Assembly (NCBI GenBank): GCA_031550605.1
Contig: JAVBOK010000070.1
Span: 19,519-83,518, forward strand
Direction: 5' to 3'
Source: FLUQ01 sp031550605
GTDB taxonomy: Bacteria > Desulfobacterota > Desulfovibrionia > Desulfovibrionales > Desulfovibrionaceae
DNA length: 64,000 bases
Position numbers and translations under genes: made by a program. This document shows positions 15,908 through 24,739 of this stretch, piece by piece. The notes beneath the pieces are model-generated. The model worked only from the letters and a program-made list of their open reading frames with translations, was not told the DNA's origin and did not search any database. How positions within the stretch are numbered: the first letter of the stretch is position 1; every line of letters begins with the position of its first letter.

Positions 15908-16344
15908 TGGACTTCATGACCGCTCTTGATATCGGCGCGTCCGCGCTTTCCGCCGAACGCACGCACATCAACATCATATCCATGAACCTGGCCAACGCCA
16001 AAACCACGCGCACCGCCGAAGGCGGCCCGTACCGCCGAAAGTCCGTGTTCATGGCCGCGGCGGAAATTGACAATCCCAACGCCAAGAACATGCAGACCGC
16101 GTTCGACCGCGACCTGCGCGGCGTGCGTGTGGAAGGCATCGCCGTGGACAAGCGCCCCCTGCGCATGGTGTACGAGCCGGGCCATCCCGACGCCAATGCC
16201 GACGGCTATGTGGCGTACCCCGACATCAACGTGGTGGAGGAAATGGCCAACCTGATGACCGCCCAGCGCGGCTATGAGGCCAACGTCACCAGCATCGATA
16301 CCGTGAAAGCCATGTATACCAAGGCCCTGGAAATAGGCCGCTAG
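15907..16344 (+). CDS. flgC: Flagellar basal-body rod protein FlgC
   Basis: The 145-residue protein has the rod-protein N-terminus (DIGASALSAERTHINIISMN, LANAKTTRTAEGGPYRRK) and the typical C-terminus YVAYPDINVVEEMANLMTAQ followed by RGYEANVTSIDTVKAMY. It polymerises into the proximal rod next to FlgB. The start shares a base with the flgB stop (TAATG), so translation is coupled. Confidence 0.97.
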   Translation: MDFMTALDIGASALSAERTHINIISMNLANAKTTRTAEGGPYRRKSVFMAAAEIDNPNAKNMQTAFDRDLRGVRVEGIAVDKRPLRMVYEPGHPDANADGYVAYPDINVVEEMANLMTAQRGYEANVTSIDTVKAMYTKALEIGR

Positions 16345-16371
16345 AATTTTCGAGGATACGGAGAGAACGCC

Positions 16372-16701
16372 ATGAGCATGCAAGCAGTCGGATTCAAAGC
16401 GTACAGCAACGCCCTGTCCAACTTCACCAAAGCGGAAAAGGCCGCCCAGGCCGGGGTCGTCAGGTCCCCGGCCACGCCGGCCACGCCTTTTGCCGACACC
16501 CTGAAAAGTTCGTTCGCCAAGGTGAACGAAATGCAGCAGGAAAAAAATGCCATGATTACCTCCTTTGCCTCCGGCGAACAGCAGAACGTGCACGAACTGA
16601 TGGTCAGCCTGCAAAAGGCCGGGCTGGCCATGAGCATGACCGCGGCCGTGCGCAACAAGGCTATGGAAGCGTATCGCGAACTGTCGCGCCTGCAGTTTTA
16701 A
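16372..16701 (+). CDS. fliE: Flagellar hook-basal body complex protein FliE
   Basis: The 109-residue protein ends in the FliE signature: FADTLKSSFAKVNEMQQEKN and VHELMVSLQKAGLAMSMTAA followed by RNKAMEAYRELSRLQ. FliE joins the MS ring to the rod and is the first substrate of the export gate. The start has GGAG upstream and lies 27 bases after flgC. Confidence 0.96.
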   Translation: MSMQAVGFKAYSNALSNFTKAEKAAQAGVVRSPATPATPFADTLKSSFAKVNEMQQEKNAMITSFASGEQQNVHELMVSLQKAGLAMSMTAAVRNKAMEAYRELSRLQF

Positions 16702-16745
16702 GTAACCGAATTTGAACAACCGTCCGCATTTTCCGGAGAACCGCC

Positions 16746-18359
16746 ATGCCCAGCTTCATCACCACCGCCGTCGACAAAATGCAATCCTTCTGGCGCCGCA
16801 TCAGCATGTCCCAGCGCTTGCTGATCGGCGTTCTGGCGGCCTTTACCATCGCGTCCTTCTTTGCCCTGGTCCTGTGGCTGAACACGCCGGAATACCAGGT
16901 GCTGTACGCCAACCTGGGACCGGAAGACGCCGGACGGGTGGTCAAAAGCCTGGAAGCGCAGAAGGTGGAGTACAAACTGGGCGAAGGCGGCGCCGCCATC
17001 CTGGTGCCCGCGGACAAGGTGTACAACCTGCGCATGAAGATCGCCGGCGAAGGGAATATCCAGGGCCAGGGACTGGGTTTTGAGGTTTTCAACGACGTGA
17101 AGCTGGGCCAGACGGATTTCGTGCAGAAAATCAACTACCAGCGCGCCCTGCAAGGCGAACTGGCCCGCACCCTGACCGCGTTCCCGGCCGTGGAAAACGC
17201 CCGCGTGCACCTGGTCATGCCGCACCGCAGCCTGTTCATCGAAGAACAGCAGAAGCCTTCCGCCTCCGTCGTGCTGAAACTGGCCGGAGGCAGGAAAATG
17301 GACCAGAAAGACGTGCTGGCCATAGTCAATTTGTTGACGATGTCTGTGGAAGGTCTGGACAAAAGCCGGGTCTCCATTGCCGACACATCGGGCAAGGTCC
17401 TGTATCAGCCCAACGAGGAAGGCGCCCTGCAGATGAGCAGCACCCAGCTGGAACACAAGAATATGACCCAGGCCGGCCTTGAACGCCGCATCGAAGAAAT
17501 GCTCATGCCCATCGTGGGCGCGGGCAAGGTGCTGGCCCGCGTCAACGCGGATCTGGATTTCAGCCAGCGCACCATCCGCCGGGAACTGTACGACCCGGAA
17601 AAAACCGTTGTCCGTTCCGAACGGCGTTCGGAAGAATCCCGCCAGGGCCGCGCCAATCTGGACGCCGGCGTGCCGGAAACCAACTTCCGCGGCGACGGCA
17701 TGGGCGGCACCCAGAGCACTTCTTCCAGCAACCGCGAAACCCGCGACACCAACTACGAAATCAACAGGGAAGAACAGAGCATCGTCGGCCAGATCGGCAG
17801 CCTTAACCGCCTGACCGTGGCGGTGGTCATTGACGGAACATATGAAAAGAACGACAAAGGGCAGTCGGTGTTCGTGCCCCGTTCCGACGACGAACTCAAA
17901 CGCATCAAGCAACTGGTGGCCGGGGCGGTGGGTTTTGATTCCGCGCGCGGCGATGTTGTCGAAGTAACCAGCATCCCGTTCTCCACGGCGGAACAGACCA
18001 TCGAACGCAACATCGGCGACGTGATCACCGATTACACGTTGCGCCTGGGCAAGCCTTTGCTGAACGCGCTGCTGGTCTTCCTTTTCCTGATCATGGTGGT
18101 GCGCCCCGTGGTCATGGCCCTCATCCGGCCCAAGGTGGAAGGCGAAATGCTCGAGGGTCTGGAAGGCCTGCCCGTGGGCGAGGAACGCCTGGCGCTGGTC
18201 GACGGCAGCGACGAAGCCGCCGAAGCCATGGCCGTTCTGGAAAAGATCGAGGACATCAAGGCCCATTCCATCCAGTTGAGCGAGCAGAATATGGAACAGG
18301 CGCTGGGCATCATCAGAAACTGGATGAAGAGTGCGGAACCCCAGGCCAAGGCCGCCTAG
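16746..18359 (+). CDS. fliF: Flagellar MS-ring protein FliF
   Basis: The 537-residue protein has membrane helices at about residues 26-46 and 434-455 with a large periplasmic part between. Recognisable features are EYQVLYANLGPEDAGRVVKS, the ring-building region with GLGFEVFNDVKLGQTDFVQK and ALQGELARTLTAFPAVENAR, and VVIDGTYEKNDKGQSVFVPR. The cytosolic tail should bind FliG. FliF forms the MS ring that seeds basal-body assembly. ATG 16746 follows CCGGAGAACCGCC. Confidence 0.97.
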   Translation: MPSFITTAVDKMQSFWRRISMSQRLLIGVLAAFTIASFFALVLWLNTPEYQVLYANLGPEDAGRVVKSLEAQKVEYKLGEGGAAILVPADKVYNLRMKIAGEGNIQGQGLGFEVFNDVKLGQTDFVQKINYQRALQGELARTLTAFPAVENARVHLVMPHRSLFIEEQQKPSASVVLKLAGGRKMDQKDVLAIVNLLTMSVEGLDKSRVSIADTSGKVLYQPNEEGALQMSSTQLEHKNMTQAGLERRIEEMLMPIVGAGKVLARVNADLDFSQRTIRRELYDPEKTVVRSERRSEESRQGRANLDAGVPETNFRGDGMGGTQSTSSSNRETRDTNYEINREEQSIVGQIGSLNRLTVAVVIDGTYEKNDKGQSVFVPRSDDELKRIKQLVAGAVGFDSARGDVVEVTSIPFSTAEQTIERNIGDVITDYTLRLGKPLLNALLVFLFLIMVVRPVVMALIRPKVEGEMLEGLEGLPVGEERLALVDGSDEAAEAMAVLEKIEDIKAHSIQLSEQNMEQALGIIRNWMKSAEPQAKAA

Positions 18360-18402
18360 ACCCGGCCCCTGGCCGGAGCCATCAGAACGACAGGAGAATA
18401 CC

Positions 18403-19419
18403 GTGGCCGCCATCACCGATTCCAAAACCCTGACCGGACCCCAGAAAACGGCGGTTCTGCTGCTCAGCCTCGGCGATTCCTTTGCCGCCGAAGTGTTCAA
18501 GCGGATGGAACGGCAGGAAGTGGCCACGGTCTCCAAAGCCATCATGGAGATGGAGGCCGTGGACAAGCGCGTGGTCGAGGACGTGCTGCGCGAATACCAC
18601 CATGCCATGATCACCGGCCAGGAAATGATCCGCGGCGGCCAGGATACGCTGAAGCGCCTTCTGACCAACAATCTGGACAGCGAAACCAGCAAATACGTCA
18701 GCGACATGCTCAGCCTGGACGCGGGTCCCACGCCGTTCCGCGAACTGGACAACGTCAGCCCCCGCGTGCTGGCCCAGATTCTGCGTAACGAACACCCGCA
18801 AACGCTGGCCCTGATCGTGGGGCACATGAAAACCGACCAGGGCGCGGCGCTGCTTTCCGCCCTGCCGGCCGGGGTGCGCTGCGAAGTGCTGATCCGCCTG
18901 GCCCGGCTGGAAGCCGTGCCCGAAGACATGCTGATGGCCGTGGACAGGGTGCTGCAAAGCCAGCTTATCGCCATGGGCGGCAAGGAAGGCAAAAAGGTCG
19001 GCGGCGTGCAGGCCGTGGCCGAAATCCTCAACGCCGTGGACCGCGCCACCGAAGAGGAGGTGCTGTCGGAAATCGAAGAGCAGTCCGCGCAAATGGCCGA
19101 AGAAATCCGCAACCTCATGTTCGTGTTCGAGGACGTCAAGACCCTGGACGACAGGGCCATGCGCGAAATACTCAAGGAAATCTCCAACGAGGATCTGACC
19201 ATGGCCTTGCGCGGCGCGCCGCAGGAATTGCAGGACATGTTCTTCCGGAACATGTCCGAACGTGCCGCCACCATGATCCGCGAAGATCTGGAAATCATGG
19301 GCCCCACCCGCCTTTCCGACGTGGAAGCGGCCCAGCAGAACGTGGTCAAGGCCGTGCGCCGGCTGGAGGCGGAAGGCCGCATCATGATCAGCAGAGGTGG
19401 CAGCGATGTCTTCGTCTGA
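18403..19419 (+). CDS. fliG: Flagellar motor switch protein FliG
   Basis: The start is a GTG at 18403, supported by AGGAG 6 bases upstream; an in-frame extension into fliF is rejected. The 338-residue protein begins TGPQKTAVLLLSLGDSFAAE and has the middle EHPQTLALIVGHMKTDQGAA motif and the C-terminal torque domain with VFEDVKTLDDRAMREILKEI. FliG binds FliF at its N-terminus and interacts with the stator through charged residues of the C-terminal domain to set torque and direction. Confidence 0.97.
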   Translation: MAAITDSKTLTGPQKTAVLLLSLGDSFAAEVFKRMERQEVATVSKAIMEMEAVDKRVVEDVLREYHHAMITGQEMIRGGQDTLKRLLTNNLDSETSKYVSDMLSLDAGPTPFRELDNVSPRVLAQILRNEHPQTLALIVGHMKTDQGAALLSALPAGVRCEVLIRLARLEAVPEDMLMAVDRVLQSQLIAMGGKEGKKVGGVQAVAEILNAVDRATEEEVLSEIEEQSAQMAEEIRNLMFVFEDVKTLDDRAMREILKEISNEDLTMALRGAPQELQDMFFRNMSERAATMIREDLEIMGPTRLSDVEAAQQNVVKAVRRLEAEGRIMISRGGSDVFV

Positions 19420-20119
19420 TGCGGGCAAGCGCCGCGAATGGGGCGCCGTGTACATGGGCACCACCACTGTGGCGCTCGCTTCGGTTGAAGGCCACGCCAG
19501 CCAGGTCTGGACGCCCGCCGACGAAGAAGCCTACCTGGAACGGGTGCGGGCCAAGGCCGTGGACATGGCCGCCTCCATCGTGGATGACGCGCGAAAGGAA
19601 GCCGCGGCCATCCGCCAGCAGGCCCGGGAAGAAGGCTACAACGCCGGTCTGGCCGATGCCGAAGCCGAGTTGGAGGACTTCCGTTCCGCCATGGGCGATT
19701 CCGTCGCCGCCGTGCTGTCCGCCATTGAAGGGCAGGCCGCGTCCATCTTCGGCCGCTGGCGCGAAGAACTCGTCGCCGTGCTGCGTCTGGCCGTGGAAAA
19801 AGGTGTGGGCATCGCCCTTTCCGAAGACCGCGCCGCCCTTCTGGAAAACTGCTATGTGCAAGCCGTGTCCGCCCTGGAAAACCGGCGCAGCCTCGTTATT
19901 CGCGTCAACCCGGAAGACGAGCCCGCCATCGCCGACATCGTGGCCCTGACCCAGGCCCGTTACCTGGACCTGAAAGCCTGGGCGGTGAAGGGCGATCCCC
20001 ATGTCGCCCCCGGCGGCCTGATCGTCGAAAGCGATGATTCCCTGGCCGACAACCGCGTGGAAAAACGCGTCGCCCTGGTCAACGAAATTTTGCGGGACCT
20101 GACGCTGCCCGCGGAGTAG
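19406..20119 (+). CDS. fliH: Flagellar export ATPase regulator FliH
   Basis: Translation most likely starts at the ATG at 19406, with GAGGTGG 7 bases before it, overlapping the end of fliG by 14 bases. The roughly 237-residue protein has an Ala/Glu-rich coiled coil (about residues 45-105: VRAKAVDMAASIVDDARKEA, QQAREEGYNAGLADAEAELE) and a conserved C-terminal domain ending VEKRVALVNEILRDLTLP. FliH dimers hold the FliI ATPase inactive and dock it at the export gate. Sequence conservation in FliH is low, so the call leans on position and the coiled coil. Confidence 0.88.
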   Translation: MSSSDAGKRREWGAVYMGTTTVALASVEGHASQVWTPADEEAYLERVRAKAVDMAASIVDDARKEAAAIRQQAREEGYNAGLADAEAELEDFRSAMGDSVAAVLSAIEGQAASIFGRWREELVAVLRLAVEKGVGIALSEDRAALLENCYVQAVSALENRRSLVIRVNPEDEPAIADIVALTQARYLDLKAWAVKGDPHVAPGGLIVESDDSLADNRVEKRVALVNEILRDLTLPAE

Positions 20120-20290
20120 GGCAGCTGTTGAAGCCGGATTACGGGAGCGGAGGTTGATTCGCCGCATCCTGCGGCTTACCCTACGGGCGGCTGCGCCGTC
20201 CAAATCCGCTATCCTGCGGATTTGTCCGCCTCGCGCTCCGCAAGGGGCCCGAGGCCCCTTGACCTCCGGCAGGGGGTTTTTGCAGGTTTT
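20120..20290. repeat. GC-rich intergenic repeat, family B (copy 1), between fliH and fliI
   Basis: The element begins TGTTGAAGCCGGATTACGGG (20126-20145), identical to 32358-32377, and ends with CCCCTTGACCTCCGG-CAGGGGGTTTTTG, similar to 32409-32440. Between them lie the hairpins CGCCGCATCCTGCGGC and AAATCCGCTATCCTGCGGATTT (20200-20221) and GGGGCCCGAGGCCCC-like pairing. It interrupts an operon whose genes otherwise abut, so it could lower fliI expression or end some transcripts. Confidence 0.6.
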
Positions 20291-20338
20291 GCATCAGCGA
20301 AGGGGCGAGTTCCTTTGCCCCCGGAGGCATACACACGC

Positions 20339-21673
20339 ATGGATCCGCATGGAACGCAGAAACTGCTGCGGCAGATGAACCCGGTGGCGACCTACGGCAA
20401 GGTGAGCAAGGTCGTGGGGCTGGTGGCGGAAGGCAGCGGTTTGAAAGCGCCGCTGGGCGCGCTGTGCCATATCCTGCCCGAGGGCATGACCCAGGGCGCG
20501 GCGTCCGCCATGACCGCTCCGGGCATCCCGGTGGAGGTTGTGGGCTTTCGCGACGGCAGGCTTTTGTTCATGCCTTACGGCGATCTGCGCGGGGTGCAGC
20601 CGGGGAGCCTTATCCGCAACTCCAGCCTGCCGCCGGTTTTTCCGGTCGGACCGGATTTGCTGGGCAAGGCCTTTGACGCGTTCGGCGCGCCGCTTGATCC
20701 GGAAAAAAGCCTGAACCCGGAAGACGTGGCCTATTTGTACGCGGATCCGCCCAGCCCCTTGTCGCGGCCGCGCATTCTGGACCCGCTGGATGTGGGCGTG
20801 CGCAGCGTGAACAGCCTGCTGACGCTGGGCAAAGGCCAGCGGGTGGGCATCATGGCCGGGTCCGGGGTGGGCAAATCCACGCTGATGGGTATGATGGCCC
20901 GCTACACCAAGGCGGACATCAACGTCATCGGCCTGATCGGCGAACGCGGCCGCGAGGTCCTGGAATTCATGGAAAAGGATCTGGGGCCGGATGGCATGGC
21001 CCGTTCCGTGCTGGTCATCGCCACATCCGACCAGTCGCCGCTTATCCGCATGCGCGCGGCATACGCGGCCACGGCCGTGGCCGAATATTTCCGCGACCAG
21101 GGCAAGGACGTCCTGTTCATGATGGATTCGGTGACCCGTTTCGCCATGGCCGCCCGCGAGGTGGGCCTGGCTGTCGGGGAACCGCCCACCACCAGGGGGT
21201 ACACGCCGTCCGTGTTCGCCCAGTTGCCGAAACTCCTCGAACGCGCGGGCAGAAGCGCGAAGGGGACCATCACCGGCATTTACACGGTGCTGGTGGATGG
21301 CGACGATTTCAACGAGCCGGTGGCGGATTCCGTGCGTTCGATTCTTGACGGGCACATCGTGCTGACCCGCGAACTGGCGGACCAGGGGCATTTTCCGGCC
21401 ATCGACGTGCTGCGGTCCATCAGCCGTCTGCGCGCGGACATCTGCGCGGACGACGTGATCAAGGCCGGCCGGGTGGTGGTGGGCCAGATGGCGACCTTCA
21501 AACGGGTGGAGGACATGGTTAACATCGGGGCCTACGCCAGGGGATCGAATCCGGAAATCGACAAGGCCATCGACATGACCGGCCCCATCAACGGCTTTCT
21601 GCGCCAGGACGTCACCGACCGCCAGGGACTGGAAGAGAGTTTCGCCCAGTTGAAAAAGCTGGCGGCCTCGTAA
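20339..21673 (+). CDS. fliI: Flagellum-specific ATP synthase FliI
   Basis: The preferred start is the ATG at 20339 with GGAGG about 12 bases upstream; a longer frame from 20222 enters the repeat. The 444-residue protein carries the Walker A loop GIMAGSGVGKSTLMGMMARY, GLIGERGREVLEFMEKDLG, Walker B DVLFMMDSVTRFAMAAREVG and GEPPTTRGYTPSVFAQLPKL. It is the hexameric ATPase of the flagellar type III export apparatus, related to the F1 beta subunit, and is regulated by FliH. No fliJ-like gene follows; a terminator lies just downstream. Confidence 0.97.
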   Translation: MDPHGTQKLLRQMNPVATYGKVSKVVGLVAEGSGLKAPLGALCHILPEGMTQGAASAMTAPGIPVEVVGFRDGRLLFMPYGDLRGVQPGSLIRNSSLPPVFPVGPDLLGKAFDAFGAPLDPEKSLNPEDVAYLYADPPSPLSRPRILDPLDVGVRSVNSLLTLGKGQRVGIMAGSGVGKSTLMGMMARYTKADINVIGLIGERGREVLEFMEKDLGPDGMARSVLVIATSDQSPLIRMRAAYAATAVAEYFRDQGKDVLFMMDSVTRFAMAAREVGLAVGEPPTTRGYTPSVFAQLPKLLERAGRSAKGTITGIYTVLVDGDDFNEPVADSVRSILDGHIVLTRELADQGHFPAIDVLRSISRLRADICADDVIKAGRVVVGQMATFKRVEDMVNIGAYARGSNPEIDKAIDMTGPINGFLRQDVTDRQGLEESFAQLKKLAAS

Positions 21674-22018
21674 GGGCGGGCGCGCATTTTCGCGTCTTCA
21701 TGGGCCGCGGCGCGTTGCGCGGCCGCTCCTTTTTCCGGTTGCCTTTTGGCGGGTTTTTCCAGTACTGATTTCCTTGCCGCCGGCCAAGCAACGGCTTTTC
21801 GCGCCGAATGGCGTAAGGCCGGCCGGAAAAGGATTTTCAGGCGTTTTCCCCGCGTCCGGCGGAAACCGGTTGGGCGAAAGACACGCCGTGCTCTTCGCGC
21901 GCGGGATGGAGCCCCGCCCGGCGTTGGGGGCATTCCGTACCGAATGGCGCAACGACTTCCGGATAGTTACGAAATACATCGCAATGGTTGCGGCTTAACC
22001 GGCAACATGGAGGTTTCC
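21674..22018. other. Intergenic region downstream of fliI
   Basis: The 345 bases contain a terminator near the fliI end (21702-21735) and then no supported gene. Short open frames here have no ribosome binding sites. The region must hold the transaldolase promoter; I cannot pick a convincing one. Confidence 0.4.
21702..21735 (+). terminator. Intrinsic terminator of the flgB-fliI operon
   Basis: GGCCGCG and CGCGGCC pair around a GC-rich loop, followed by GCTCCTTTTTCC. It starts about 30 bases after the fliI stop and marks the end of the flagellar transcript. Confidence 0.65.
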
Positions 22019-22738
22019 ATGCCCCAGACGACCCTGCCCGGCATCAAAATTTTTGTCGACTGCGCCGATTTCGACAGCATCCGCGCGGCCCTGGCCCTGC
22101 CCTGGACCCGGGGGTTCACCACCAACCCTTCGCTGGTGTCCCAGGCCGGTGTGGCCGACTATACCGGGTACGCCAGAGAGGTGCTGGCCCTGGTGCCGGA
22201 TCTGCCGGTGTCCTTCGAGGTGTTCAGCGAAACGGCGGAAGGCATGGAAAAAGAAGCCCGGATCATTCGTTCCTGGGGCGAAAACGTTTATGTGAAAATT
22301 CCGGTGATCAGCGCGGCGGGCGAATCTTACGGCCCGCTGATCCGCAAGCTGTCCGCCGAAGGCGTTCCCCTGAACGTGACCACGGTGTTTACCCCGGAGC
22401 AGGCAAAAATCGCGGCGGACAACCTGGACCCCGCAACCCCGGCCCTCGTGTCGGTGTTCGCCGGCCGCATCGCGGATGTGGGGGTCGACCCCATGCCCAT
22501 TGTGGAGGAATGCCGGGATATCCTGAAAAACACGCCCAGGGCGGAACTGCTCTGGGCCTCCACCCGTGAAGTGTACAACATCTGGCAGGCGGCAGAGGCG
22601 GGGTGCCGGGTGATTACCGCGCCGTTGTCCATGGTCCGGAAACTGGCCAATGCGGGCAGGGATCTGACGGAACTGTCCCGCGACGCGGTGCGGGCGTTTA
22701 TGAAGGATATCGCCAATGCCGGCGTGAAATTCGGGTAA
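22019..22738 (+). CDS. Transaldolase-family protein (small TalC/FSA type)
   Basis: The ATG at 22019 has GGAGG 5 bases upstream. The 239-residue protein belongs to the short transaldolase / fructose-6-phosphate aldolase group: KIFVDCADFDSIRAALALPW carries the early Asp, RGFTTNPSLV is the TTNPSL motif, ENVYVKIPVISAAG holds the Schiff-base Lys, and PLNVTTVFTPEQAKIAAD and VSVFAGRIADVGVDPMPIVE complete the barrel. It would interconvert sugar phosphates in the cytosol. Transaldolase versus aldolase activity cannot be settled here. Confidence 0.88.
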   Translation: MPQTTLPGIKIFVDCADFDSIRAALALPWTRGFTTNPSLVSQAGVADYTGYAREVLALVPDLPVSFEVFSETAEGMEKEARIIRSWGENVYVKIPVISAAGESYGPLIRKLSAEGVPLNVTTVFTPEQAKIAADNLDPATPALVSVFAGRIADVGVDPMPIVEECRDILKNTPRAELLWASTREVYNIWQAAEAGCRVITAPLSMVRKLANAGRDLTELSRDAVRAFMKDIANAGVKFG

Positions 22739-22870
22739 GGCGCGCGGGGCGGGCTTTTTCCGCATGCGGGAAAGATGCGCCTTTCGCCTGCCGGTTTCGC
22801 GCATGGCGCGGAGAGCGACGGCGCAACGGCGCGGTGAATACGGGGGGCCGCTCGGCTTCCCGTATTCGTG

Positions 22871-24739
22871 TCACAGCCTGCCGGAAGTAATCAGCGACTT
22901 GCCCTGCGAGGCGATGTGCACGCGCAGTTCCACCCGCCGGATGACGCTGCTGGGCAGGCCGGTTTTCGTTTCCACCGGCGCGCTGTATTCCGAGCCGAAA
23001 CCGTAGGTGGCCACAGGCATGGCCACGCCCCGGCTGTACAGCATGGAGGCGAACGTCGTGGCCCTGGCCGTGCTCAACTCGTAATTGCGCTTGTCCGTGC
23101 CCGAGGGGTCGGCGTGGCCGTAGATGAGCAGCGTCGCGGCCAGCCCCATGGAATCGCACAGCTTCGCCACCTCCGCAAGCTTGTCCACGGCGTCGGCAAG
23201 CTTGCGCTGCTCGTCCGGGGCGGGCATGTCCTTGCCCATGGGAAATTCGATTTTTGTGTCCTCGACCCGGCGCAGCAGTTCTTTCAGCCGGGGCACGCGC
23301 GGATCGCTGATGCCGGACGTGTCCACCCGCTCCACGCCCGGCAGCCCCAAGGCTTTTTCCGTGGTAGCAAGAATCCAGTCAAAGGGCGCGGTGCCGCTCA
23401 GAGCCAGCACCCCGCCGGAAAAATTGATGTCCACGCCGGGCGGCGGGCTCATGGCCCGGCGAATGCGCGCGGTGACCATTTCCGGTTCCAGCGATGCGAA
23501 AGGCCGGGTTTCCATCCTGTAGCGGTCGCGGGTCAGGCCTTTTTCCGCCAGCAAAAGCCGGGGATCCGCGGACAGGGGGTCGCGCAACAGGGTTATGGTC
23601 CAGCCGGCGTCCGGGTTGCCGCTGGTTTCAACCAGCACGATGCCGGGAACATTTTCCAGCACGCGCACGGCATCCAGAAACCGGGCCTGCCGCGCGGCCT
23701 GATCCGCCCGCAGGGCGGCCAGGGTTTCGTCCGCCATCTTGCCGCGCCACCACAGATATCCGCCCAGACCCAGAGCCAGCGCCAGCAGCAGGGCGGGCAG
23801 GCAGCGGAGCAGCAGCGGCAGGGGCCTGTCCCCGTCCACGTACCGGGCATCAAGACAGGCTTCCAGATGCCGGAGCAGAGGGAAAAAAACGGACACGTCT
23901 CCGGTGAATTCGGCCAGGCGCTCCGCGCCTTCCACATGGATGATTTCCACGGCTTCGCGCAGTTTTCCCCGGAAGGACGCGGGCGGATCCCCGCGCACCA
24001 GGCAGGCCAGAACCGCCGCCGGGCCTTTTTCCACCATCAGGGTCAACTCGCCCATCCGCATGGCGTCAAGAGAGTCGCCGCTGCCCTGGGTAAAGCAGTC
24101 GCGCACGAAATCCTGCACCGCCGTCAGCATGCCGGACACCAGGTCCGCGTCCTGGTGGTCCACCCCTTCGCCGGTGGCATGGCCCAGCAGGATGCCGGTT
24201 TCCGGGTGAATCAGGAATACCTGCTCCACCCGGTATACCAGGGTATGCAGCAGCACCACCTCGGCGAAGCTTTTGCCGGTTCGCCAGCCTTCGATGCGCC
24301 AGCGCAGGCCCCGCCAGGAAAAGGCGGTTTCCAGGGCCTTGTTCAGGCCCTGCAGCATGCTGTTGATGGCCTCGGCGATGGATTTGCGGATGGCCGGACC
24401 CATCAGGGGGAACAGTGAAGAGGCCAGCTGTTCGGGGTGGCGCCGGACGGAGGAACGGAAAATCTGCTCCACCGTGGGCTGCAGGGCCACGCTCAGCCGG
24501 TCGTCGCGCCCCGCGCGCAGCAGCACGGCTTCCGCCAGCACGTTGCTGACCTCTCTGGCCTGGATGGCCGGGTCTTCCAGGCGGCACTCCAGAGCGCGCA
24601 GAAAGGCCAGTTCGCGCTGGAACAGCAACGAGCGCAGATGATCAAGCTCCGCGCTGCCGGCCGCGTTCTCTCCGGAAGGCGTGTCCCTTCCGGACACGTC
24701 ATGCGCGGGCGGCGGCGAAGAGGACGGCCGTTCAGTCAT
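22871..24739 (-). CDS. OmpA-domain membrane protein with a large conserved cytosolic N-terminal domain
   Basis: The 622-residue protein has three parts. Residues about 32-300 are a soluble domain containing LRSLLFQRELAFLRALECRL, LMGPAIRKSIAEAINSMLQG, WRTGKSFAEVVLLHTLVYRV and VSGMLTAVQDFVRDCF, which I recall from large OmpA-like proteins of cyanobacteria and proteobacteria. A single membrane helix follows (about residues 318-338, LPALLLALALGLGGYLWW). The periplasmic part ends in an OmpA domain: LLIYGHADPSGTDKRNYELS and STARATTFASMLYSRGV, which bind peptidoglycan. It thus links a cytosolic module to the cell wall. It overlaps the coiled-coil gene by 8 bases. Function is unknown. Confidence 0.72.
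   Translation of the reverse strand: MTERPSSSPPPAHDVSGRDTPSGENAAGSAELDHLRSLLFQRELAFLRALECRLEDPAIQAREVSNVLAEAVLLRAGRDDRLSVALQPTVEQIFRSSVRRHPEQLASSLFPLMGPAIRKSIAEAINSMLQGLNKALETAFSWRGLRWRIEGWRTGKSFAEVVLLHTLVYRVEQVFLIHPETGILLGHATGEGVDHQDADLVSGMLTAVQDFVRDCFTQGSGDSLDAMRMGELTLMVEKGPAAVLACLVRGDPPASFRGKLREAVEIIHVEGAERLAEFTGDVSVFFPLLRHLEACLDARYVDGDRPLPLLLRCLPALLLALALGLGGYLWWRGKMADETLAALRADQAARQARFLDAVRVLENVPGIVLVETSGNPDAGWTITLLRDPLSADPRLLLAEKGLTRDRYRMETRPFASLEPEMVTARIRRAMSPPPGVDINFSGGVLALSGTAPFDWILATTEKALGLPGVERVDTSGISDPRVPRLKELLRRVEDTKIEFPMGKDMPAPDEQRKLADAVDKLAEVAKLCDSMGLAATLLIYGHADPSGTDKRNYELSTARATTFASMLYSRGVAMPVATYGFGSEYSAPVETKTGLPSSVIRRVELRVHIASQGKSLITSGRL

Noticed and set aside
16698..19385. Very long minus-strand open frame opposite fliF and fliG
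   Set aside because: It is a shadow of two well-recognised flagellar genes on the plus strand and encodes low-complexity sequence.
20222..20338. N-terminal extension of fliI through the repeat
   Set aside because: The added residues are encoded by repeat DNA and are absent from the family; the ATG at 20339 precedes the conserved start.
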